NCBI GenBank assembly: GCA_021371965.1
Contig: JAJFVE010000011.1
Span: forward strand, 1-57,955
Reading direction: 5' to 3'
Source of the DNA: Planctomycetaceae bacterium
Lineage (GTDB): Bacteria; Planctomycetota; Phycisphaerae; SM23-33
Length of the DNA stretch: 57,955 nucleotides
The position numbers and the translations under genes are program-made. Shown piece by piece: positions 43,763 to 50,832 of the stretch. Within the stretch, counting starts at the first letter, position 1, and the number at the start of each line of letters is the position of its first letter. The notes below the pieces were generated by a model. That model saw only the letters and a program-made list of their open reading frames with translations. It did not search any database and was not told the DNA's origin.

Positions 43763-44878
43763 TCACCCCGCCACTTGCTCGTAGAGGGCCTCGTGGGCAG
43801 CGACGGTTTTTTCGATCGGATACGTCGCCCGCACGTGCTCGCGGGCGGCCGCGCCGAGGGCTTGGCGCAGGGGCGTATCGGCGGCCAGTTCGAGGATCGT
43901 CTCCGACAGGGCGACCGAGTCGCCGCTGTCGACGATGATGCCCGTTTGGCGGTCGGATACCAGGTCGCTCAGGTGGCCGCTCTTGCTGACGATCACCGGC
44001 AGGCCCACGGCCATCGCTTCGGCGGCCGCCATTCCGAAGGCTTCCCAGCGGCTGGGCAGGACCATGATGTCCAGGGCGTTGAGCAGGGCCGGGACATCGT
44101 CGACGAAATCGAGCAGGCGGCAGCTCCGCCCGCCCTCGCCGTAGCGGATGAAGTTCCGCACGATGGGCTGTCGCGGCCCCTGGCCGGCGATCACGACGTT
44201 GACCGGGTTGCCCCGCGCCCCGAGGTGGCTGATGGCCGACAGCAGCGTGTCGATGCCCTTCTGCGCGTTGAGCCGCCCGACGAACCCCACGACGATCTGC
44301 CGCTCGTCGACGCCCCACTCGCTGCGCACGGCTTGTCGAAGGGCCGGTGCGGGGGCGAAGCGCACAGTGTCGATCCCGTCGGGGATCAGGGTGTACTTTT
44401 CCTGCGGCAGGCCGCTGCGCCGCTGGTGGAACTTCCGCACCGACTCGCTGACGCACACCAGGCGGTCGCAGTAGCCGCCCAGAAACCGCGTGAAGGCGAA
44501 CTCCCACGGGCGGAACCGACCCGCCGGCGTGCGGGCGGTGTGGATCAGGTGCGGCACGGCGGCCAATCGCGCGGCCGGTCGCCCGATCAGATCTGCCTGG
44601 TACAGGTGCGTGTGGACGATGTCGGGTCGCAGGCGGCGGAGCCGCTCGGCCAGCCCGCGCAGGCGCAGCAGGTGCCACGCCCGCGTCATGCCCAGGACGC
44701 TGACGTCCACGCCGGCGTCCTGGAACCATCGGCTGGCCGCGCCGCCGCGCAGCGCCAGCACCTGCACGTCGAAGCGCTCGCGGCTGAGGCGGCGCGACAT
44801 CTCGCAGACGCTCCGGGCCGCCCCGCTGGGGCGCAGGTCGCCGATCAGGTGACATATTCGTATCTTCGAGTCGCTCAA
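43763..44878 (-). CDS. GT4 family glycosyltransferase
   Basis: 371 aa, starting with TTG at 44878, since no ATG precedes the conserved N-terminus (SKIRICHLIGDLRPSGAARS). It is a GT-B fold: N-terminal acceptor domain with IVHTHLYQADLIG, hinge LIPDGIDTVRFAPAP, then VVGFVGRLNAQKGIDTLLSA and the donor-binding PSRWEAFGMAAAEAMAVGLPVI with the EX7E glutamates. The start overlaps the stop of the GH130 gene upstream (TTGA), so the two are co-translated. It probably builds a mannose-containing or related glycan. Confidence 0.88.
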   Translation of the reverse strand: MSDSKIRICHLIGDLRPSGAARSVCEMSRRLSRERFDVQVLALRGGAASRWFQDAGVDVSVLGMTRAWHLLRLRGLAERLRRLRPDIVHTHLYQADLIGRPAARLAAVPHLIHTARTPAGRFRPWEFAFTRFLGGYCDRLVCVSESVRKFHQRRSGLPQEKYTLIPDGIDTVRFAPAPALRQAVRSEWGVDERQIVVGFVGRLNAQKGIDTLLSAISHLGARGNPVNVVIAGQGPRQPIVRNFIRYGEGGRSCRLLDFVDDVPALLNALDIMVLPSRWEAFGMAAAEAMAVGLPVIVSKSGHLSDLVSDRQTGIIVDSGDSVALSETILELAADTPLRQALGAAAREHVRATYPIEKTVAAHEALYEQVAG

Positions 44879-45933
44879 ATCCGGCTATCCTTGGCGGCCG
44901 CCACCATCTCGTCGATCGTGGTCGTAGCGGCGGCGCAGACACGATCGCCTGCGCCGTAGTAAACCACGATGCGCCCGTCTTCGTCCACCGTCAGTCCGTT
45001 GGAAAAGACGCAGTTGGCGTAGATGCCCGACATTTCGTAGGTCTCGCGGGGCTCCAGGACGGGCCTGGCGCTGTGGCTGATGATCCGCTGAGGCCGTTCG
45101 AGTTCGCTGAGCATCGCGCCGAGATAATATCGGCCTTGTTCGTCGGCGGCATGGAAGATTTCCAGCCATCCCGCCGGCGTCTCGATGGGCGCGGCCCCGC
45201 AGCCGACGCGCTGGCCCATCCACGTGCCCGGCCGCGGGGCCAGCGTCATCTCGTGGCGGCCCCAGCATTCCAGGTCCGGCGACCAGCCCGTCCAGATGCA
45301 CGGCGGATTGAAGACGCTGCGGTACGGGCGGTGGCGGCAGACGTACATGTTCTGGATCTTTCGCGGGAAGATGCACACGTCTTTCTGGTACGGCGGGAAG
45401 ACCACGCCGTGGCGGTAGAACTCGACGAAGTCGCTGGTCGAGGCCAGCGAGACCGTCACCCCGCGGTCGCTGACGGAGGTGTACGTGATGTAATACTGCC
45501 CGTTGGTGAACGTGATGCGCGGGTCTTCGCAGCCGTACGCTTCGTACTCGTTGATGGGGAAGATCGCCGGTTTGCGGTCGAAGCTGAAGTGCTCGCCGTC
45601 GCGGCTGCGGGCGATCCGCAGGTGCGACAGGCTCGACAGGAGCATGCGCCCGCGATAGTGATACCCGCGGGCGTCGGGCATCGTCAGGTCCGGGTCGCTG
45701 ACGGAGATGTGCCGCACGTCGACGGCGTCGGCCGCGGCGTCATAGACCAGGTAGCTGATGTAATGCGGCTGCGGGATCGGCCGCTCGCCCACGCGAACCA
45801 GCAACAGCGTCTCGTCGCCCAGGCGCACTGCCGCGGGGTTGAGCGTGCAGAGCACCTCCAGGTCGCCCCGCGTCGGGGCAACGTCCTGCGGCGTGAGCAG
45901 CGGATTGGCGGCCAGTCGTTGCAGCAATGGCAT
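44875..45933 (-). CDS. GH130 family beta-mannoside phosphorylase/hydrolase
   Basis: 352 aa. Five-bladed propeller enzymes of GH130 release mannose or mannose-1-phosphate from beta-mannosides. Marks: NPLLTPQDVAP at the start, FNPAAV-like LNPAAVRLGDETLLLVRVGE, YGCEDPRITFTNGQYYITYT with the proposed catalytic Asp in EDPR, PRKIQNMYVCRHRPYRS, and the C-terminal VVYYGAGDRVCAAATTTIDEM. AGGGG lies upstream of the ATG. It overlaps the GT4 gene by 4 nt, indicating a shared pathway. Confidence 0.9.
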   Translation of the reverse strand: MPLLQRLAANPLLTPQDVAPTRGDLEVLCTLNPAAVRLGDETLLLVRVGERPIPQPHYISYLVYDAAADAVDVRHISVSDPDLTMPDARGYHYRGRMLLSSLSHLRIARSRDGEHFSFDRKPAIFPINEYEAYGCEDPRITFTNGQYYITYTSVSDRGVTVSLASTSDFVEFYRHGVVFPPYQKDVCIFPRKIQNMYVCRHRPYRSVFNPPCIWTGWSPDLECWGRHEMTLAPRPGTWMGQRVGCGAAPIETPAGWLEIFHAADEQGRYYLGAMLSELERPQRIISHSARPVLEPRETYEMSGIYANCVFSNGLTVDEDGRIVVYYGAGDRVCAAATTTIDEMVAAAKDSRI

Positions 45934-45951
45934 GTTGCACCCCTTTGGGGA

Positions 45952-46092
45952 AGTTGTGAGTTGTGAGTGGTGAGTTCAGGAACTCCTTCCCGGGCGGTTC
46001 CCCCTCACAACACACAACTCACAACTCTCTTACTTCCCCCTCACAACTCACAACACACAACTCACAACTCACAACTCACAACTCACAACTCC
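45952..46092. repeat. CTCACAACA tandem words with an inverted copy
   Basis: About 46003-46091 consists of consecutive AACTCACAAC-like 9-10-mers. An inverted set (GTTGTGAGTTGTGAGTGG) lies at 45953-45972, so the spacer can fold back. The last words form the 3' end of the DUF72 gene. Confidence 0.8.
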
Positions 46093-46856
46093 CGCACAAT
46101 GCGGGCGAACGCCTGCGCATTCGCGGCCGCCTGACCGGCGTGGCAGTTGTTGAAGAACGCGTAGACCTTTTCGGCCGGCGGCTCCAGCGACGACCAGCCG
46201 CGGGCGATCTCCTCCAGCTCGGCGTCGCTGTAATTGTAATCATATCGGGCCGCGTATCCGGCGTGCCACTTGGCCGCGTCGCGCGAGTGAAGGCGGAAGT
46301 ACCCCGCCCCCGCCGTCGCGGCCGGGGCGTGATGGTACAGCTCGGCCAGGTCCGGAACGTCCGGAACCACCAGCAGCACGCCCCGCTCACGCAGCGACTG
46401 CGTGGCCGCCTCGTCCTGCCACGAGCAATGCCGAAACTCCACCGCCAGCGGAACCGACGCCATGTCGTCGCAAACGGCCGCAAGGTACTTGCGATTGGCC
46501 ACCGTTCGCCGGAACGACTGCGGGAATTGCAGCAGCACCCCGGCCAGCTTGCCCGCGGCCGACATCGGCGCCAGGGCCTCGAGGAACGGCCTCGCCGCCT
46601 CGCGAAGCTGCTTGTGCGTGGTATCCTGGTTGGCCTTGACCCAGAACTCGAACCCCGCCGGGCTCTTGCGGGCCAGGGCGTCCATAGTCGCGGCCGCGGG
46701 CATCCGGTAGTACGTGAAGTTCAACTCGACAGCCGAGAACTGCCGCGCGTACAAATCAAACATGTCCGCCGCTCGGGCCTGGACGGGATAGAAATTACCG
46801 ACCCAGTCCCCGAACGAATACCCGCACGTGCCGATGATAAACCGCGTCTGGTTCAT
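46083..46856 (-). CDS. DUF72 (YecE-like) protein
   Basis: 257 aa, a TIM-barrel-like family of unknown function. Marks: IIGTCGYSFGDWVGNFYP at the start, YARQFSAVELNFTYYRMP, FWVKANQDTTH, GVLLQFPQSF, AVEFRHCSW, and the terminal VYAFFNNCHAGQAAANA. Complete. The stop codon falls in the neighbouring CTCACAAC repeat, so the last residues (RIVREL) may have been reshaped by it. The gene is single. Confidence 0.93.
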   Translation of the reverse strand: MNQTRFIIGTCGYSFGDWVGNFYPVQARAADMFDLYARQFSAVELNFTYYRMPAAATMDALARKSPAGFEFWVKANQDTTHKQLREAARPFLEALAPMSAAGKLAGVLLQFPQSFRRTVANRKYLAAVCDDMASVPLAVEFRHCSWQDEAATQSLRERGVLLVVPDVPDLAELYHHAPAATAGAGYFRLHSRDAAKWHAGYAARYDYNYSDAELEEIARGWSSLEPPAEKVYAFFNNCHAGQAAANAQAFARIVREL

Positions 46857-47307
46857 ATCTCGAAGTCATCCAGCATCATCATTTACCAGTCACTGCGCCT
46901 GCCCCACGCCCGCCAACAAGTTAATACTACACAGGCAAACAGCCATCTCAAAGGTGGCAGGGATCAGTAATCGCTAATCGGTGATGGGCGATAGCTGATA
47001 GCCGAAAGCTGAAAGCTGACAGCCGCCACCATAATTGTCATTCCTTGCACTTTGTTGTACTTTTCACAGCGACTTCGCGGACACGCGCGTCCAATTGCAG
47101 CATGCGCGGACCCACATAGCCCACGTTCCCCTCGTCAATTGGAAATTCCCAATTGGAAATTGGAAATGGCTAAGCTGCTGTTTCTCTTCTGCCTTGCGGA
47201 TTGGCGGCCGCGAAGGCATAATGCCCCGCAGGGATTTTTCCGACAGCGGGACTGCCCCCATCGTCTTTGAAAGGCCGCAATGCCGACGCTGAACTGGATA
47301 GGTAAGG
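46857..47307. repeat. Gene-free region with simple repeats
   Basis: Contains short words AGCTGATAGC / AGCTGAAAGCTGA (about 46990-47027), the left inverted repeat (47041-47078) and two 11-bp copies of AATTGGAAATT at 47137-47147 and 47151-47161. The small open frames here have no family features. Confidence 0.65.
47041..47078 (+). repeat. Left inverted repeat of the 3.6-kb segment
   Basis: Begins TTCCTTGCACTTTGTTGTAC. It matches the reverse complement of 50638-50675 at 36 of 38 positions, the first 30 perfectly. Confidence 0.9.
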
Positions 47308-47460
47308 ATGCCGTCGCTGACCGCACGGATTCTCGAAGCCCTCTCGCCCCACGCCGGACCCAAGGTCATCTACGGCGAAGGCTCCCGCCTGGGCCCCGCG
47401 CGACTAAAACGCCTCAATATCACGTTCAAACAAGTGCCCTATGAGATCAAGGTGAGCTGA
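47308..47460 (+). CDS. 50-aa ORF directly upstream of the deoxyribosyltransferase-like gene
   Basis: Opens at ATG 47308, with a stop just upstream in frame, and ends 1 nt before the next gene's ATG. The translation begins MPSLTARILEALSPHAG and ends with a basic/aromatic tail (RLKRLNITFKQVPYEIKVS). That tail faintly resembles the C-termini of adenine-specific DNA methyltransferases. It could be a remnant of such a gene or a leader peptide coupled to the next gene. Coding status is uncertain. Confidence 0.4.
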   Translation: MPSLTARILEALSPHAGPKVIYGEGSRLGPARLKRLNITFKQVPYEIKVS

Positions 47461-47461
47461 G

Positions 47462-48508
47462 ATGGGTGAAGGACATTTGACAGCAGATAATTCCGAAAAT
47501 CGCAATTGCGCGCTTTGCGGAAAGGAAGCCCGATTCAGCGAGTTCCACTTCGTCAACAGACAGCCCATAAAAATGTTTGATTATGACTGCCCAGGGTGCG
47601 GGCGATATCTATTGGATTGGACTGTAGGCGCGCGGCTAAAGCACGATAAGACTGGTTTGGCTTTTAAGCTTGCATGCCTTGTACGAGAGCGCCGTATTCG
47701 CCACGACGAGGGGCTATTTGCCATCCTCAGCAAGGCCCCAGCACAGGATATATCCAAGCTAGTTGATCGGGCATGGCTGGTAGATGAGTTAGCTGCAGAT
47801 TTTCCCGGCCCGACGGCCATGATCGATCGCACTCTATTGAATCTATCCAAACTCACGCAACACCCCATGGGAGTGGTATGCCTGTCAAATTGCGACAGGG
47901 CCTACTTAACCTTTTGCGATGAAAGAGCTATCCAGGATTCCGTAAGCTACTTAGAAGCAAAGGGACTCATACGCGACGCGGGAAGTTCGACTACTTCTAC
48001 CGAAATCACAATCACTCCAGACGGGTGGGATCGCATCGAAAAGATTTCAGAAGTGGCGGCTGAGTCAAAACAGGCATTTGTTGCAATGTGGTTTAATGAG
48101 TCGACAAGGTGCTTCTTTGATGTGGGAATTGAACCCGCAGTACGAGAAACTGGGTTTATCTGCAAAAGAATCGACCGCGTCGAGCACATCAACAAGATTT
48201 GCGACGAGATTGTCGCGGAAATTCGAAAGAGCCGCTTCCTAGTAGCCGATTTTTCAGCCGGGTGCTGTAAAATGTGCGGAGAGTGCCAGCATCAGAAGGA
48301 CTGCAAAGATCAAGTTCGTCCTCGTGGCGGAGTCTATTTCGAGGCCGGGTTCGCGATGGGGCTGGGCATTCCAGTAATCTGGACAATCCGCAAGGAGCAG
48401 TTGGAGCAGGTTCATTTCGACATTCGTCAATACAACTTTATCGCCTATGAGAATCCAGAAGACTTGAAAGATCGCCTATTCAACAGAATCAGGGCGACAA
48501 TTCATTGA
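47462..48508 (+). CDS. Zinc-ribbon, winged-helix, nucleoside deoxyribosyltransferase-like protein
   Basis: 348 aa and A+T-richer than its neighbours. The N-terminal zinc ribbon is C16-x2-C19 with C43-x2-C46 (CALCG, CPGCG). A helical region and a likely winged helix follow (about 120-195; SVSYLEAKGLIRDAG then ITITPDGWDRI). From about 203 the fold is of the nucleoside 2-deoxyribosyltransferase type: AFVAMWF, RIDRVEHINKICDEIVAEI, FLVADFSAG and YFEAGFAMGLGIPVIWT, where E294 aligns with the catalytic glutamate. A Cys cluster (C268, C269, C272, C275, C281) interrupts this domain. Related domains occur as N-glycosidase or NADase effectors in defence systems, including retron Ec86. A defence role here is an inference. 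Confidence 0.75.
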   Translation: MGEGHLTADNSENRNCALCGKEARFSEFHFVNRQPIKMFDYDCPGCGRYLLDWTVGARLKHDKTGLAFKLACLVRERRIRHDEGLFAILSKAPAQDISKLVDRAWLVDELAADFPGPTAMIDRTLLNLSKLTQHPMGVVCLSNCDRAYLTFCDERAIQDSVSYLEAKGLIRDAGSSTTSTEITITPDGWDRIEKISEVAAESKQAFVAMWFNESTRCFFDVGIEPAVRETGFICKRIDRVEHINKICDEIVAEIRKSRFLVADFSAGCCKMCGECQHQKDCKDQVRPRGGVYFEAGFAMGLGIPVIWTIRKEQLEQVHFDIRQYNFIAYENPEDLKDRLFNRIRATIH

Positions 48509-48998
48509 TGAATTCGTGCATGGACAACACAGAGGCCCGAATGGGCCGGCAGACGATAGCCGGGGGTGGAGCGGGCGGCGTTTTTGCGGCCGCGGAGCCC
48601 CCGGTCCGTCCCCTCGCGGCGTCAAGCCCTGAAGGGGCGGCACAAGATTGCCCTGTGTCGCGGACATCTTGTCCGCGCGTGCCGCGGGCGTCTCGCTTGC
48701 GCATCTGGGAGAAGAAGACGGGGAGCATGGGCGAGACGCCCATGCCACGGGGGAGGGCAAGATGCCCTCGGCACGCGAGGGCGGGACGCCCGCGACACGA
48801 TTCGGCCATCGGCGACGGCGACCATTTTGTCGATATCAACAAAATGGTCCCCAACGACAGGGAAATCAAGATGTGCTCGCCCGCCCGATCATACCATCTT
48901 CCCGACATCGGGAAGAAGGTCTGCCTGGGCGACGCGGACCATTTCGCGCGTGCGCGCAAAATGGTCCTCCCGGACTGCCGGCAGAAGGAGCGACTCTG
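48509..48998. repeat. Palindrome cluster upstream of the Fic gene
   Basis: No gene. About 48653-48800 holds GTGGCA-family units (GCGGACATCTTGTCCGC; GCATGGGCGAGACGCCCATGC; GGGCAAGATGCCC; GCGGGACGCCCGC). Then come three perfect or near-perfect stems at 48820-48849, 48898-48915 and 48936-48967. Only the last 20 nt carry the Fic ribosome binding site (AAGGAG). Confidence 0.8.
48820..48967. repeat. Paired GACCATTT palindromes with a central stem
   Basis: Two elements share arm ends GACCATTT / AAATGGTC (48820-48849 and 48936-48967) but have unrelated centres (TGTCGATATCAACA and CGCGCGTGCGCGCA). Between them lies CTTCCCGA-CA-TCGGGAAG (48898-48915). They sit just before the Fic gene and could be operator sites or REP-type elements. 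Confidence 0.75.
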
Positions 48999-50081
48999 AT
49001 GGTTTTTGATCCGTCCAAACCGTACAACGACCTGCCGCCACTGCCGCCGGCGGCCGAGATTGACACCAAAGCAATCCTGCGCAAATGCATTTCGGCAAAC
49101 CGGGCATTGGCGGAACTCAAGGCCGGCGGCAGGCTTATCCCTAACCAGACGATCCTCATCAACGCCATTCCTCTGCAGGAAGCCCAGGCCAGCAGCGAGA
49201 TCGAGAACATCGTCACCACGCAGGATGCCCTTTACCGCGCCACGCTGCACCCCGAGAAAGCGGACGCGGCCACCAAGGAAGTGCTCAACTACCGTCAGGC
49301 GCTCAAGGCGGGTTGGGAATCGCTGCGCACGCGGCCGCTGAGCACACGAACGTTTGTGGAAGTCTGCCGGGGTCTGCTTGACGTGGATATCGACATCCGC
49401 CGCACGCCCGGAGTCACGCTGACCAACAAGGCCACGGGCAAAGTCATCTACACTCCGCCCGAGACGGAGTCGCTCATCCGCGATCTCTTGGGCAACCTCG
49501 AGAAGTTCCTGCATGACGACGCCGCCGGTCTCGACCCGCTCATCCGCCTGGCGGTGGCCCATTACCAGTTCGAGGCTATTCATCCCTTCGGCGACGGCAA
49601 CGGGCGCACCGGCCGGATCATCAACATCCTGTACCTGATCGAGAAAGGGCTGCTGGAGATTCCGGTGCTTTACCTGAGCGGGCACATCATCCAGAACAAG
49701 AACCAGTACTACCGCCTCCTTCGCGCGGTGACCGAGAAGGGCGCCTGGGAGGACTGGATTCTGTACATGCTCGATGCCGTCGAAGAAACCGCCCGCTGGA
49801 CGGCAGGAAGGATCGCCGGGATTCGCCAGTTGCTGGATGAAACGGCGCGGCTCTGCCGGGAGAAGCTCCCAACCGTATACTCGCGTGAGCTTGTCGAACT
49901 TCTTTTCGTGCAGCCATACTGCCGCATCGAGAATCTGGTGGAAAATGGCATTGCCAAGCGGGTGACGGCGTCAAAATACCTGGCAAGCCTGGAAAAAGAG
50001 GGTATTATTTCTGGCATAAAAGTCTGGAAAGAAACCCTTTATGTCAACAATGGCCTGCTTGAACTCCTCGTAAGGCGATAG
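48999..50081 (+). CDS. Fic family AMP-transferase with N-terminal inhibitory helix
   Basis: 360 aa. The start at 48999 follows AAGGAG by 8 nt. Fic proteins transfer AMP or another nucleotide part to protein hydroxyls. The active-site motif is complete: HPFGDGNGRTGR (H195-R206). An inhibitory motif of the class II type, S-S-E-I-E-N (residues 65-70), precedes the Fic core, so the enzyme is predicted to be self-inhibited. The flap region is KVIYTPPETESLI. The last 80 residues form a winged helix (ENGIAKRVTASKYLASLEKEGII), as in many chromosomal Fic regulators. It follows the deoxyribosyltransferase-like gene in the same direction inside the inverted-repeat-bounded segment. Confidence 0.93.
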   Translation: MVFDPSKPYNDLPPLPPAAEIDTKAILRKCISANRALAELKAGGRLIPNQTILINAIPLQEAQASSEIENIVTTQDALYRATLHPEKADAATKEVLNYRQALKAGWESLRTRPLSTRTFVEVCRGLLDVDIDIRRTPGVTLTNKATGKVIYTPPETESLIRDLLGNLEKFLHDDAAGLDPLIRLAVAHYQFEAIHPFGDGNGRTGRIINILYLIEKGLLEIPVLYLSGHIIQNKNQYYRLLRAVTEKGAWEDWILYMLDAVEETARWTAGRIAGIRQLLDETARLCREKLPTVYSRELVELLFVQPYCRIENLVENGIAKRVTASKYLASLEKEGIISGIKVWKETLYVNNGLLELLVRR

Positions 50082-50085
50082 GAAG

Positions 50086-50428
50086 TCTCATGTTCATGGC
50101 GTGAACATGAGAAGGTTATCATGTTCATTCTATAGTCTTTTTTAGACATGATGTTTGTGCGATACGATGTGGACGCGCGGCGTACATATCTTCAGGATGT
50201 GTACAAATTCTCGCGGTTTTCGTACACATGCCGGAACATGTCCCAAACCGGGACATGAGGAAGGACGTGTAAAGAAATCGACGTTTTCTTTACACGTTTT
50301 GGGAACGTGTAAAGCGGCTTTACACATCCTTCGTCACGTTCAAGAAGAAGCGTTTTTTGAACATGAGCACTTGGTCATGTACACGGCATGAACATGACGG
50401 TTCTTTTTCCGGATATCAGGAAAAAGAA
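50086..50428. repeat. Array of consecutive hairpins downstream of the Fic gene
   Basis: About ten stem-loops, head to tail in 343 bp. Arms: 50086-50096/50102-50112 (11 bp, perfect); 50118-50124/50146-50152; 50182-50190/50196-50204 (one G-U); 50199-50204/50222-50227; 50237-50244/50250-50257 (perfect); 50265-50277/50285-50297 (13 bp, perfect); 50307-50314/50318-50325 (perfect); 50338-50347/50353-50362; 50374-50380/50392-50398; 50401-50410/50419-50428 (10 bp, perfect). The heptamer TGAACAT or its complement recurs at least five times, and ACGTGTAAAG or CGTGTAAAG twice. The region is A+T-richer than the surroundings and has no gene. Confidence 0.85.
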
Positions 50429-50832
50429 GATGGTAAGGCCGGCGGATGAAGGGTGAGAGCGGCGGCTCGGGCAGACTTGCGTATTTCGTGCGGGTTTTAC
50501 TGGTTGTAAAGCCAAAACGCATCGGAAATGCACCCAAAAAGCACCTAAAAGGCACCCAAACCTGGTTTATTCCGATTTAGCCCGGACATGTCACCGCAGT
50601 CGATCGTGAACCTTTGATGCCCCGTTGTTGCACTTTTGCGAAGGTGCTGTGAAAAGTACAACAAAGTGCAAGGAAGTGGAAGCGCGGGTAGAGGCGGGGT
50701 TGTCCGGCGGGATGGGGGTTGGCGGCTGATTCTTCGCCGGGAATGCAACATTGGCCCCGCTGGGGCGTTGAGATTATTATAATGATCGTTCCGGCGGCTG
50801 GTGGGGCGGCGGGGATTTGGCGAGGTGCATGT
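50429..50832. repeat. Gene-free region after the hairpin array
   Basis: Holds another stem (GGTTTTAC/GTAAAGCC, 50493-50513), three 11-bp tandem copies of GCACCCAAAAA-like sequence (50530-50562), an ATCGGAA/TTCCGAT pair around them, and the right inverted repeat. That repeat's inner side also folds with TTGTTGCACTTTT at 50625. The remainder to 50832 holds nothing recognisable except a purine-rich site before the next gene. Confidence 0.65.
50638..50675 (-). repeat. Right inverted repeat of the 3.6-kb segment
   Basis: Reverse complement of 47041-47078 with two mismatches; it ends ...CAAAGTGCAAGGAA. No target-site duplication is evident in the bases immediately outside either copy. Confidence 0.9.

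Noticed and set aside
46990..47027. Possible regulatory element made of AGCTGA words
   Set aside because: It looks like simple word multiplication of the kind seen in other spacers, with no gene immediately downstream to control.
48489..49685. A 398-codon minus-strand frame over the Fic gene
   Set aside because: It runs antisense to a complete Fic protein and through palindromes; no ribosome binding site or domain.
50086..50428. CRISPR-like or attC-like array
   Set aside because: There is no constant direct repeat with spacers of even length, and no integrase or cas gene nearby. Stems differ in sequence and follow one another directly.
47041..50675. A retron, because of the NDT-like effector
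   Set aside because: No reverse transcriptase ORF is present in or near the segment, and no msr-msd-like pair with conserved branching guanosines was recognised.
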